Source: Adhaeribacter sp.
GTDB lineage: Bacteria > Bacteroidota > Bacteroidia > Cytophagales > Hymenobacteraceae
Assembly: GCA_028288395.1 (NCBI GenBank)
Contig: JAQBNV010000340.1
Coordinates: 1-5,891 of the forward strand
Direction: 5' to 3'
DNA length: 5,891 bases
Shown: positions 1-5,891 of the stretch, piece after piece
How positions within the stretch are numbered: position 1 is the stretch's first letter
Layout: each line of letters begins with the position of its first letter
The notes under the pieces: generated by a model
Told to the model about the DNA's origin: nothing
Databases searched by the model: none
What the model saw: the letters and a program-made list of their open reading frames with translations, nothing else
Position numbers and translations under genes: made by a program

Positions 1-337
1 TCATAATTCCGGCCGCCATTTCGCCCACTTGGTCCCATATTTCTACCCAAACCACATCAGCCGGCATACCCAAGGCCTGCGGGTGCTTTTTGCCCAACGC
101 CGGCAAGTAGGCATCGTTATGAAAGCAAAACAAACCTTTGGACCACCAAATAAACATCGGGAACCGGGAATTTAAAATCAGCCGGATTGTGGTTTTGAGA
201 CTTTGGGGCCATTCCGTGGGGTTACCTAATGGATGTGCCTCCCAGTTATAAGATCGCATTAAAGCGCCCATTTCTCCACCTCCTTGCATAAAGTTGGCTG
301 AGTCGACTGGTTTATTTACAGGTTTTAAATGAAGCAT
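1..337 (-). CDS. PAS-type sensor histidine kinase, N-terminal part (runs off the left edge)
   Basis: The reverse strand is open from an ATG at 337 to the window edge, giving 112 residues of a longer protein. Residues 18-38 carry the GGGEMG(A)LMR...W...PLG signature, followed by EWPQSLKTTIRLILNSRFPM (42-61), FIWW (62-65), an H/YNDAY-like HNDAY (73-77), GKKHPQALG (82-90) and a WVEIWDQVG end (97-105). From memory, this block opens many bacterial PAS/GAF sensor kinases and hybrid kinases, where it forms the first PAS-like sensory domain; the HisKA and ATPase domains would lie outside the window. An in-frame ATG also exists at 289 (residue 17), but it falls just before the conserved GGGEMG block. 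The ATG at 337 gives a natural short leader, and an in-frame stop lies not far upstream of it, so I prefer 337. No transmembrane segment is visible in this part, which suggests a cytoplasmic sensor. The ligand is unknown. It is divergent from msrA. Confidence 0.8.
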   Translation of the reverse strand, partial: MLHLKPVNKPVDSANFMQGGGEMGALMRSYNWEAHPLGNPTEWPQSLKTTIRLILNSRFPMFIWWSKGLFCFHNDAYLPALGKKHPQALGMPADVVWVEIWDQVGEMAAGIM

Positions 338-799
338 GAAAAAAGAATATAGCAGGTAAAGTTATGTTTATAAAAAGCAATCTGATAATAAACCCAAAAG
401 AGATAAAAGTGTTATTTCAATCGCTAAAAAATGTCTGCACAAGGCGGTGTTATTTTGTAGTTAGCAGCTGCCAGTTAAAACCGAAAGCATTAGAGCACAA
501 TATTCTATTATGTAAAAATAACAGAATACTAAGAACGGAAACACCAGCATTTTTTTTATTTTGGGCACCTTTTGGTTTTGATAATGCTGGCAGTGCAGAA
601 AAAACGCAGTTGTTATGGTACCTTTCCGGAAGCGCTAGTTGATGCCGGGTATAGAAACTAACCATGACCGGAATGTATGCGTTTAAACCAAAAGGGTAAG
701 ATGCCCGAATCAGAAAACTATTGGCCTAGATAACTTTTTGGCAGCCTTCCGGGTTAGCATCAATAAGCCTCAATTACTCTGGAACAAATTAAATAAAGC
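338..799. other. Intergenic spacer between divergent kinase and msrA genes
   Basis: This 462-base spacer must hold the promoters of both the leftward kinase gene and the rightward msrA. It contains two overlapping open frames, 364-642 on plus and 450-665 on minus. Neither resembles a known family or shows a convincing start region, so I treat both as chance. I looked for the Bacteroidota sigma pattern (TTG, then about 19 bases, then TAnnTTTG). I found only one-mismatch versions of the second half (TTATTTTG at 450-457 and 556-563), with no TTG suitably placed upstream. The spacer also holds a long-loop inverted repeat (544-590) and an 8-base palindrome TTCCGGAA at 624-631. No tRNA-like cloverleaf or terminator was seen. 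Confidence 0.6.
544..590. repeat. Imperfect nested inverted repeat in the kinase-msrA spacer
   Basis: CCAGCATT at 544-551 is the exact reverse complement of AATGCTGG at 583-590. Between them lies a small hairpin, ACC-TTTT-GGT, at 567-576. Together they could form a stem with a 31-base internal region that holds a second short stem. An 8-base arm pair at this distance can arise by chance in a spacer of this size, so a function as operator or RNA structure is only a possibility. Confidence 0.3.
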
Positions 800-1351
800 A
801 TGGAAAATAAATTGCAAACTGAAAATCAATACCAATTAGCCACTTTCGCCGGCGGCTGTTTCTGGTGCATGGTAAAACCTTTTGATAAATGGCCGGGCGT
901 TATAAAAGTAGTATCGGGTTATACCGGCGGCGAACTGCCCAACCCCACCTACGAGCAGGTTTGTTCCGATACTACCGGGCATTACGAAGCCGTCCAAATC
1001 ACGTTCGATCCGGCGGTAATTTCTTACCAGGAGATCCTCTCGGTATTTTGGCAACAGATTGATCCAACCGATGCCGGTGGGCAATTCGGCGACCGGGGTT
1101 CTTCTTACCAAACCGCTATTTTTTACCACAATCAGGAACAGAAAGAGCTGGCCGAGGCTTCGAAAAATGAGTTAGCTAAAAGCGGCCACTTTAGCCTCCC
1201 CATTTTTACCCCTATCCTGCCGGCCAAACCCTTTTACCCGGCGGAAGAATACCACCAGGATTATTATAAGAAGAATCCATCGCATTACCAACGCTACAGC
1301 ATTGGATCGGGCCGGGCCGGTTTCCTCGAAAGGCAGTGGCAACAGAAATAA
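800..1351 (+). CDS. msrA: Peptide methionine (S)-S-oxide reductase MsrA
   Basis: This 183-residue protein should reduce methionine-S-sulfoxide, free or in proteins, back to methionine. Thioredoxin normally regenerates the enzyme, and it works in the cytoplasm because no signal peptide is present. The MsrA signature GGCFWCM is at residues 18-24, with Cys20 as the expected catalytic nucleophile and Cys23 as the second Cys of the motif. Also visible are SGYTGG (39-44), TGHYEAV with the conserved Glu63, [16 protein letters not shown] (88-103), and the C-terminal [12 protein letters not shown] block. The length is typical of a single-domain MsrA, and no MsrB domain is fused. The only other Cys is Cys55; the C-terminal tail has none. 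The resolving Cys is therefore probably Cys23 or Cys55, unlike the E. coli enzyme with its C-terminal Cys pair. The start at 800 leaves a short leader before the first strand. No partner gene abuts it, so it is probably transcribed alone. Confidence 0.97.
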   Translation: MENKLQTENQYQLATFAGGCFWCMVKPFDKWPGVIKVVSGYTGGELPNPTYEQVCSDTTGHYEAVQITFDPAVISYQEILSVFWQQIDPTDAGGQFGDRGSSYQTAIFYHNQEQKELAEASKNELAKSGHFSLPIFTPILPAKPFYPAEEYHQDYYKKNPSHYQRYSIGSGRAGFLERQWQQK

Positions 1352-1595
1352 GCCTCATAGACCAATATTATTCTCCTTTATTAAATACTATTTATAATAC
1401 ACACACATGCAGTAATATATATAATAATTTTATTGAATATTGTTTTAAACCTATCATTATAAACCAATTAAAACAAACGTTCTTATTCCGCTGTACCGCG
1501 ACATTTAAAAGAAAGTCCAATTTTTATTTCCTTTTTAATTAAACTTAATCCATGACAAGGCCGTAAATTATTTCTCACACTACCTAAGTAAATCC

Positions 1596-2042
1596 ATGAT
1601 AGATATCGCTATTGAATCGGGTGCCGACGAATCAAAAAAAGAAAACAAACCAGTTGGAAAATCCGGTCATTCAATTGTGATTCCGGTGGTGGAAGAACAG
1701 GCGCATATCCAGAAGCAAGTAGTTGAATCGGGCCGTTTACGCATTACCAAAAGTGTGCAGGAACAGGAGGAATTTATTAATTTATCCCTCACCCACGAAG
1801 AACATCAGGTAGAAAGAGTACCGGTAAATCAATACGTTGATACGCCACCGCCTGCTGTTCGTTACGAAGGTAACACTACCATTATTCCGGTTTTGCGCGA
1901 AGTAGTTGAAGTAAGATTATTAATTGTAGAAGAAATCCATATAACCAAAAAGCAGGTGCAAACCCAAGTAAACCAACCCGTAACCCTGCTGAAAGAAGAG
2001 GTAAAAGTGGATCATCAGAACATCGGGCAAGCCGATAATTAA
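1596..2042 (+). CDS. DUF2382 (YsnF/AvaK-type) domain protein, short form
   Basis: This 148-residue protein has two related halves. Residues 26-82 read SIVIPVVEEQ... then a basic strand (RLRITKSV), a Glu-rich segment and an ERVPVN turn. Residues 94-141 repeat the plan with TTIIPVLREV, ITKKQVQTQV and LLKEEVKVD. This IPVxEE / (R/K)VxxxV / EEVxVERVPV pattern is that of DUF2382, the domain of B. subtilis YsnF and Anabaena AvaK. The family is associated with general stress and dormancy, but its biochemical role is not known. There is no signal peptide, membrane segment or Cys. The first 25 residues are polar, Lys/Glu-rich and probably disordered. The start at 1596 is the first ATG in frame and has only a weak A-rich upstream region. 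It lies 94 bases before a second DUF2382 gene with no terminator between them, so co-transcription is plausible. The domain call is secure; any function is inference. Confidence 0.85.
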   Translation: MIDIAIESGADESKKENKPVGKSGHSIVIPVVEEQAHIQKQVVESGRLRITKSVQEQEEFINLSLTHEEHQVERVPVNQYVDTPPPAVRYEGNTTIIPVLREVVEVRLLIVEEIHITKKQVQTQVNQPVTLLKEEVKVDHQNIGQADN

Positions 2043-2136
2043 CCAACCCCCAAATAGCGGCTTTAGTAGACAAGCGTAAGGCAAAAGTGTTAATTATTAA
2101 TTTAAAAGTAAGTTCAATCTAAAAATAAATAAAACT

Positions 2137-3159
2137 ATGGCACAAACCGTAATAGGAATTTTCGACAGTAGAGATAAAGCCCAAACTGCCGTTCAGCAAT
2201 TATCCGCCAGTGGCATTTCCCCCGACCGGATAGATATTGCCGATCGTACCAGTACTAATACCGAAACTACGTCTGAGCGTTATGATGATAACGATGATGA
2301 TAGCATTGGTGGTTTCTTCCGGTCATTATTCGGCGGCGAGGATGATGCCCGCAAATATTCTTCAGTAGCCCGCCGGGGCTGCGTAGTAACTGTACATGCA
2401 CAAACCGATGATGAGGCCAGCCGTGCCGCCGATTTGTTAGATGATTCTGGCGCTGTAGATGTAGAGGAGCAGGCTGCACGTTATGGCTATAGCGGCGCTG
2501 CCGGTAATATGGGAACCACCGGAGGTGCGTTTGCCAGCGGAACCGGCTTAGCGGGTATGCCTGGATCAACTACCGGCACAACCGGGATGACTGGTTCAAC
2601 CGGTTTAAATGATACTACCCATACGACAGCTGACACCGATTATAATCGTAATAATTTAGATACCGACAACGTGAACACCGACCGGGCGTTTCCGATAATT
2701 GAAGAAAACCTGCAGGTAGGTAAGCGTGAAGTAGAAACCGGGGGCGTACGCCTGCGGAGCCGCATTGTAGAACGCCCGGTAGAAGAGCATCTGCGCTTAC
2801 GGGAAGAACACGTAAATGTACAGCGGAATCCGGTTAACCGGCCCGCCAGCGATGCCGACCTGAACACTTTCCGGGAAGGAACCATTGAGCTGACCGAGCA
2901 CGCCGAAGTACCGGTGATTAACAAAGAAGCCCACGTGGTAGAAGAGGTTTCGCTGAACAAAAACATAGAAGAACGCGAAGAAGTAGTACGGGATACCGTG
3001 CGTAAAACCGAAGTAGATGTGGAAGATCTAGACCGGACCAATACCCGGAACAGCCTGGATAATCGCACTTCCTTAGATGATTCTGACGATAAGAACGGAT
3101 TAGATCTGGATAATGACCGCCGTAGAACCGGCATGGATTACCCAACAACTCCTTTGTAA
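2137..3159 (+). CDS. General stress protein: YflT/GSP17M-like domain plus DUF2382
   Basis: This 340-residue soluble protein has four parts. Residues 1-115 resemble the N-terminal domain of general stress protein 17M/YflT proteins: TVIGIFDSRDKAQTAVQQL at 4-22, a SGISPDRIDI turn (25-34), an acidic insert (49-56), GGFFRSLFG (58-66), then VVTVHAQTDDEASRAADLL (83-101). Residues 119-160 are a Gly/Thr/Ser-rich linker with TGxTG-like repeats. Residues 184-297 form a DUF2382 domain: FPIIEENLQVGKREVETGGV (185-204), then the RLREEHVNVQRNPVNRP and EGTIELTEHAEVPVINKEA motifs. Residues 298-340 form a polar tail with recurring LD(N/D) motifs and no clear fold. No signal peptide or membrane helix is present, and Cys82 is the only Cys. 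The start at 2137 follows an A-rich stretch typical of Bacteroidota genes. Related proteins accompany stress responses, but the mechanism is unknown. A strong terminator lies 24 bases past the stop. Confidence 0.92.
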   Translation: MAQTVIGIFDSRDKAQTAVQQLSASGISPDRIDIADRTSTNTETTSERYDDNDDDSIGGFFRSLFGGEDDARKYSSVARRGCVVTVHAQTDDEASRAADLLDDSGAVDVEEQAARYGYSGAAGNMGTTGGAFASGTGLAGMPGSTTGTTGMTGSTGLNDTTHTTADTDYNRNNLDTDNVNTDRAFPIIEENLQVGKREVETGGVRLRSRIVERPVEEHLRLREEHVNVQRNPVNRPASDADLNTFREGTIELTEHAEVPVINKEAHVVEEVSLNKNIEEREEVVRDTVRKTEVDVEDLDRTNTRNSLDNRTSLDDSDDKNGLDLDNDRRRTGMDYPTTPL

Positions 3160-3183
3160 GTAAAATTTAATAATTTATTTCTG

Positions 3184-3218
3184 AAAGGTGATGGCTTTAT
3201 GAAGCCATCACCTTTTTT
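3184..3218 (+). terminator. Intrinsic (Rho-independent) terminator
   Basis: A perfect 14-base-pair stem (3184-3197 with 3202-3215) closes on a four-base loop TATG at 3198-3201. The run of six T at 3213-3218 overlaps the end of the 3' arm. The stem core GGTGATGGCTT is GC-containing and stable. It sits 24 bases after the DUF2382/stress gene and should end that transcript before the alpha-galactosidase gene. Only three A precede the stem, so it is expected to act mainly in the plus direction. Confidence 0.94.
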
Positions 3219-3449
3219 GTGTCTGTTCAGAATTAATAATTTCATTCAATAGTATCCCTCATTATTGTATTTCGATATATACACAATCCAATATATAATT
3301 TAGACAGACCAATACAAAAAAATTAAAATAACCGGAGTAATTTCATAATTCATTAGATAAATTGCGAGTTAAGAAATAATTTGGCTTTAAATTTAATATT
3401 TTTAAAGCGCGTTCAGCTTCGGCTCCCAAAAATTCCCGGATTAAAGAGT
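3219..3449 (+). promoter_or_regulatory. Probable promoter region of the alpha-galactosidase gene (no motif assigned)
   Basis: The alpha-galactosidase gene lies behind a strong terminator and so must have its own promoter in these 231 bases, which are AT-rich from about 3227 to 3410. The closest thing to a Bacteroidota -7 element is ATAATTTGG around 3376-3384, with TTG at 3362-3364, but the match and spacing are poor. The hexamer GTCTGT just after the terminator (3220-3226 area) recurs inverted as ACAGAC near 3305; the arms are too short and far apart to call an operator. Confidence 0.35.
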
Positions 3450-5678
3450 ATGAAAATTTCTATCCTTAAAATATTTAATCAAGTCCAAAACCTGGTAAAG
3501 GCAGGCGTGTTGGCTACAGTATTCGCTTGCTTTACTACGAATATTTTTGCGCAAAAAGCAATAATTATTCCTATTGAAACCCAGCGCCACGCCGTAGCCT
3601 TACAGGTTGGTACCGACCAGCGGGTAGGCATTACGTATTTCGGCCGGAAATTAAAAACCACTTCGGAATACCAGCTCATTCCTGCCATGTACCGGCGCGG
3701 CGACGATTATTCCGGTATCCTTAATTCGGCCTATACGCCTAGCGGGTCCCGCAACCTGGTTGAGCCGGCCATCCAGGTTACCCATGCCGATGGCAATACC
3801 TCGCTTGATTTGCAATATGTGCGCCACCAGGTTCATAAAAATGATAAAAACGTAACTACTACCATCCTAGTACTAAAAGACCCGAAATATGCCCTGGAAA
3901 TAACATTATTTTATAAAGTTTACCAGGCCGAAGATGTAATTGAGCAGTGGTCGGTAATTAAAAACGACGAGGCTGGCCCGGTGGTTTTACACAAATATGC
4001 GTCGGCTAACCTGTACCTGGCGGCCGGCAGTTACTGGCTGAAACAATACCACGGCGACTGGGCAAAAGAAATGCAGCCGGAAGAAAGTCGCCTGACGGCC
4101 GGCATTAAAGTGCTTGATTCGAAATTAGGCACCCGCGCCAATCTTTACCAACCTCCTATTTTTATGGTTTCGCTAGATAAGCCAGCCACCGAAGACGAAG
4201 GCAGGGTGTTGTTTGGTTCGGTAGAATGGACCGGAAATTTCCGGGTTGACCTGGAAGTAGACCCGCTGAATAACCTGCGTATTATTGGCGGGATAAATCC
4301 CTTTGCCTCGGCCTATACACTGGCGCCAGGTCAGGCGTTTACGACTCCTCTTTTTCTGTATACCTACTCCGAAAATGGAAAAGGCCAGGCCAGCCGTAAC
4401 CTGCACCGCTGGGCCCGTAACTACCGCATCTTAGACGGAAACGGCTCCCGGCTTACACTTCTGAATAACTGGGAAGCTACTTATTTCGATTTTGATGAGC
4501 CGAAACTGGCCGAACTGATCAAAGACACTAAAAAATTAGGCGTCGACATGTTTTTGCTGGATGATGGCTGGTTTGGCAATAAATACCCGCGCAACAGCGA
4601 CAAAGCCAGCCTGGGTGATTGGCAGGAAAACGTCCAGAAACTTCCGCACGGCATTGGTTATCTGGTAAAAGAGGCAAAAAATAACAACGTAAAATTTGGC
4701 ATTTGGGTAGAGCCCGAAATGGTAAACCCTAAAAGCGAACTTTATGAAAAGCATCCGGAATGGGTTATCCGGCAACCGGGTCGCGAAGAACACCTGTACC
4801 GGAACCAGTTAGTATTGGATTTAAGCAATCCCCAGGTCCAGGATTTTGTGTTTGATGTGTTGGATAATATCATGACCAAAAATCCGGCAGTAGCCTTTTT
4901 TAAATGGGATTGCAACGCGGTTATTTACAATGCTCATTCTCCTTACCTGAAAAACCAATCGCATATTTACGTCGACTATGTGCAGGGCCTGTATAAAGTG
5001 CTCGAACGGTTCCGGGCCAAATATCCAAAATTACCCATGATGCTTTGTTCGGGTGGCGGGGGCCGCGTAGACTATGCCGCTTTAAAATATTTTACTGAAT
5101 TCTGGCTCAGCGACAACACCGATCCCCTGGAGCGGATATTTATTCAGTGGGAATATTCGTACTTTTTCCCGGCCATTTCGCACGACAACCACGTAACCGA
5201 CTGGGGTAAGCAGCCTATTAAATTCCGTACCGATGTAGCCATGATGGGTAAACTCGGCTTTGATATTGTGGTGAGCAAATTAGCGCCGAAAGATTTGCAG
5301 TTCTGTCAGGAGGCGATTAAAACCTATAAATCCTTGAGCGATGTGGTGTGGCACGGTGATATGTTCCGGTTGGCTAGCCCCCTGGAAAACGATTTTGCTT
5401 CTTTAATGTATGTAAATAAAGATCAAAACCGGGCCGTGATGTTTAATTATCAAACCGGTAACCGCTACGGCTCCGGTACGGGTTCTCCTATCCAACTGAA
5501 TGGCTTAAACCGGGATAAAAAATATAAAATAAGAGAAATAAACCTTTATCCGGATACCCAAACTCCTATTAAAGAAGGTACCGTTTATTCCGGTGATTAC
5601 CTGATGACCGTAGGCTTTAACCCGGTTTTAAATACCCGGCGTACCAGCGTAGTTCTGGAACTAACCCAGGTAAAATAA
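3450..5678 (+). CDS. Exported GH36 alpha-galactosidase
   Basis: The 742-residue product should hydrolyse terminal alpha-1,6-galactosyl residues (melibiose, raffinose-type oligosaccharides, galactomannan side chains) with retention of configuration. An export signal spans residues 1-35 (Lys-rich start, hydrophobic AGVLATVFACF, then IFAQ). An N-terminal beta-sandwich covers about 40-305, the catalytic barrel about 327-635, and the C-terminal beta domain about 640-742. GH36 marks are LLDDGWFG (369-376), GIWVEPEMVNP (417-427), FFKWDCN (483-489) with nucleophile Asp487, LCSGGGGR (532-539), and SDNTD (554-558) with likely acid/base Asp555. The length fits full-size bacterial GH36. The frame is also open upstream to a TTG at 3381, but that would put 23 residues before the signal peptide, so ATG 3450 is preferred. 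Cys27 in VFAC makes a lipoprotein signal a weaker alternative. No C-terminal type IX sorting domain is seen. Specificity could also include alpha-GalNAc substrates, which GH36 covers. It stands alone behind a terminator, with no SusC/D partner in view. Confidence 0.95.
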   Translation: MKISILKIFNQVQNLVKAGVLATVFACFTTNIFAQKAIIIPIETQRHAVALQVGTDQRVGITYFGRKLKTTSEYQLIPAMYRRGDDYSGILNSAYTPSGSRNLVEPAIQVTHADGNTSLDLQYVRHQVHKNDKNVTTTILVLKDPKYALEITLFYKVYQAEDVIEQWSVIKNDEAGPVVLHKYASANLYLAAGSYWLKQYHGDWAKEMQPEESRLTAGIKVLDSKLGTRANLYQPPIFMVSLDKPATEDEGRVLFGSVEWTGNFRVDLEVDPLNNLRIIGGINPFASAYTLAPGQAFTTPLFLYTYSENGKGQASRNLHRWARNYRILDGNGSRLTLLNNWEATYFDFDEPKLAELIKDTKKLGVDMFLLDDGWFGNKYPRNSDKASLGDWQENVQKLPHGIGYLVKEAKNNNVKFGIWVEPEMVNPKSELYEKHPEWVIRQPGREEHLYRNQLVLDLSNPQVQDFVFDVLDNIMTKNPAVAFFKWDCNAVIYNAHSPYLKNQSHIYVDYVQGLYKVLERFRAKYPKLPMMLCSGGGGRVDYAALKYFTEFWLSDNTDPLERIFIQWEYSYFFPAISHDNHVTDWGKQPIKFRTDVAMMGKLGFDIVVSKLAPKDLQFCQEAIKTYKSLSDVVWHGDMFRLASPLENDFASLMYVNKDQNRAVMFNYQTGNRYGSGTGSPIQLNGLNRDKKYKIREINLYPDTQTPIKEGTVYSGDYLMTVGFNPVLNTRRTSVVLELTQVK

Positions 5679-5714
5679 ATTGTTACCTAACTTAGAGTTG
5701 TTCCAAAATAATTA

Positions 5715-5891
5715 GAGCGTGTTTAAATTTATAAGTTAGTGGCTATCAACATAGACGATTTAAGATAACCTGGCAATTGTGCCACAAAATCCAAGCTTCT
5801 GCGCTGTTAGTAGTCTTTTCATGGTCTTTGTCGAGCCTTCTAAAGAAATTGAACATACCAAACCCCCGCTCACTTATCCAGCGCCATTGGA
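5715..5891 (-). mobile_element. End of an IS5-like insertion sequence (continues past the right edge)
   Basis: A transposase C-terminus ends at 5746, and the roughly 30 bases outside it fit the non-coding end of an insertion sequence. I place the tip at about 5715, where GAGCGTGTTTAAA begins, directly after TTA (5712-5714). A TNA target duplication is common for the IS427-type branch of the IS5 family. The opposite end and the second TTA copy lie outside the window, so the tip position and the duplication are inferred. The element would sit about 36 bases after the alpha-galactosidase stop and leave that gene intact. Confidence 0.55.
5746..5891 (-). CDS. IS5-family DDE transposase, C-terminal fragment (truncated by the window)
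   Basis: The reverse strand is open from the right edge to a TGA at 5746-5748, giving 47 whole codons. The visible sequence starts QWRWISERGFGMFNFFRRLD, then KDHEKTTNSAEAW and VILNRL near the end. This matches the pattern RW-x-x-ER-x-F-x-x-x-x-x-FRRL-x-KD-x-E-x-T, followed by SAEAW, at the C-terminus of IS5/IS4-type DDE transposases. The Glu in ISER is expected to be the third catalytic acid. The two Asp and the DNA-binding region lie beyond the window. No frameshift or stop breaks the visible part, so the element may be intact, though the rest cannot be seen. The family call rests on recalled motifs. Confidence 0.83.
   Translation of the reverse strand, partial: QWRWISERGFGMFNFFRRLDKDHEKTTNSAEAWILWHNCQVILNRLC

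Noticed and set aside
450..563. Two TTATTTTG sites (450-457 and 556-563) as Bacteroidota -7 promoter elements
   Set aside because: Each has one mismatch to TAnnTTTG and neither has a TTG at the expected upstream distance. The motif is easily found by chance in T-rich DNA.
364..642. Open frame of 92 codons on the plus strand in the kinase-msrA spacer
   Set aside because: The composition is irregular, no family is recognised and a minus-strand frame (450-665) overlaps it. It looks like a chance frame in a spacer.
1336..1542. Open frame of 68 codons overlapping the end of msrA
   Set aside because: It starts inside msrA in another frame and runs through very AT-rich DNA, giving an Asn/Ile/Tyr-rich product without recognisable features.
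2437..3085. Direct repeat of TTAGATGATTCTG at 2437-2449 and 3073-3085
   Set aside because: Both copies encode an LDDS stretch in Asp-rich parts of the same protein. Shared codon choice explains it better than a functional DNA repeat.
2640..3134. Antisense open frame of 164 codons within the stress-protein gene
   Set aside because: The Ser/Arg-rich translation is what results from reading the reverse of Glu/Asp/Asn/Thr-rich codons. The sense strand carries a clear DUF2382 domain.
3381..3449. Upstream TTG start for the alpha-galactosidase
   Set aside because: It would place 23 extra residues before an otherwise normal signal peptide, and no ribosome-binding signal supports it.
1..5891. CRISPR array, tRNA/rRNA genes, toxin-antitoxin pair or a new multi-gene defence system
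   Set aside because: I saw no regularly spaced repeats, no cloverleaf structures and no small paired genes. All sizeable genes fall in recognisable families.

Overview
The window looks like a stretch of chromosome from an environmental Bacteroidota bacterium, most likely Cytophagales (the Hymenobacter/Adhaeribacter/Pontibacter neighbourhood). This rests on AT-rich spacers around moderately GC-rich genes, A-rich start contexts without clear Shine-Dalgarno motifs, the style of the secreted GH36 enzyme, and the protein families present. No rRNA or tRNA was seen, so the placement is an inference.

Layout from left to right. Positions 1-337, minus strand, hold the N-terminal 112 residues of a PAS-type sensor histidine kinase that runs off the left edge. 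A 462-base spacer separates it from the divergent msrA (800-1351), which encodes peptide methionine-S-sulfoxide reductase. After an AT-rich gap come two plus-strand genes for DUF2382 (YsnF/AvaK-type) stress proteins. The first (1596-2042) is a compact protein made almost only of that domain. The second (2137-3159) has an N-terminal YflT/general-stress-protein-17M-like domain, a Gly/Thr-rich linker, a DUF2382 domain and a charged tail. A near-perfect intrinsic terminator (3184-3218) closes this pair.

Next is an exported GH36 alpha-galactosidase (3450-5678) with a signal peptide and an intact catalytic Asp pair. About 36 bases past its stop begins what looks like the end of an insertion sequence. 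The minus-strand C-terminal 47 codons of an IS5-type DDE transposase lie inside it, and the element continues past the right edge.

msrA and the DUF2382 pair share an oxidative or general stress theme, with a sensor kinase gene divergent from them. Only the two DUF2382 genes plausibly form one transcription unit. The alpha-galactosidase is a separate carbohydrate-utilisation gene behind the terminator. I see no evidence for a wholly new multi-gene system. The least understood part is the tandem DUF2382 pair, whose molecular role is unknown.
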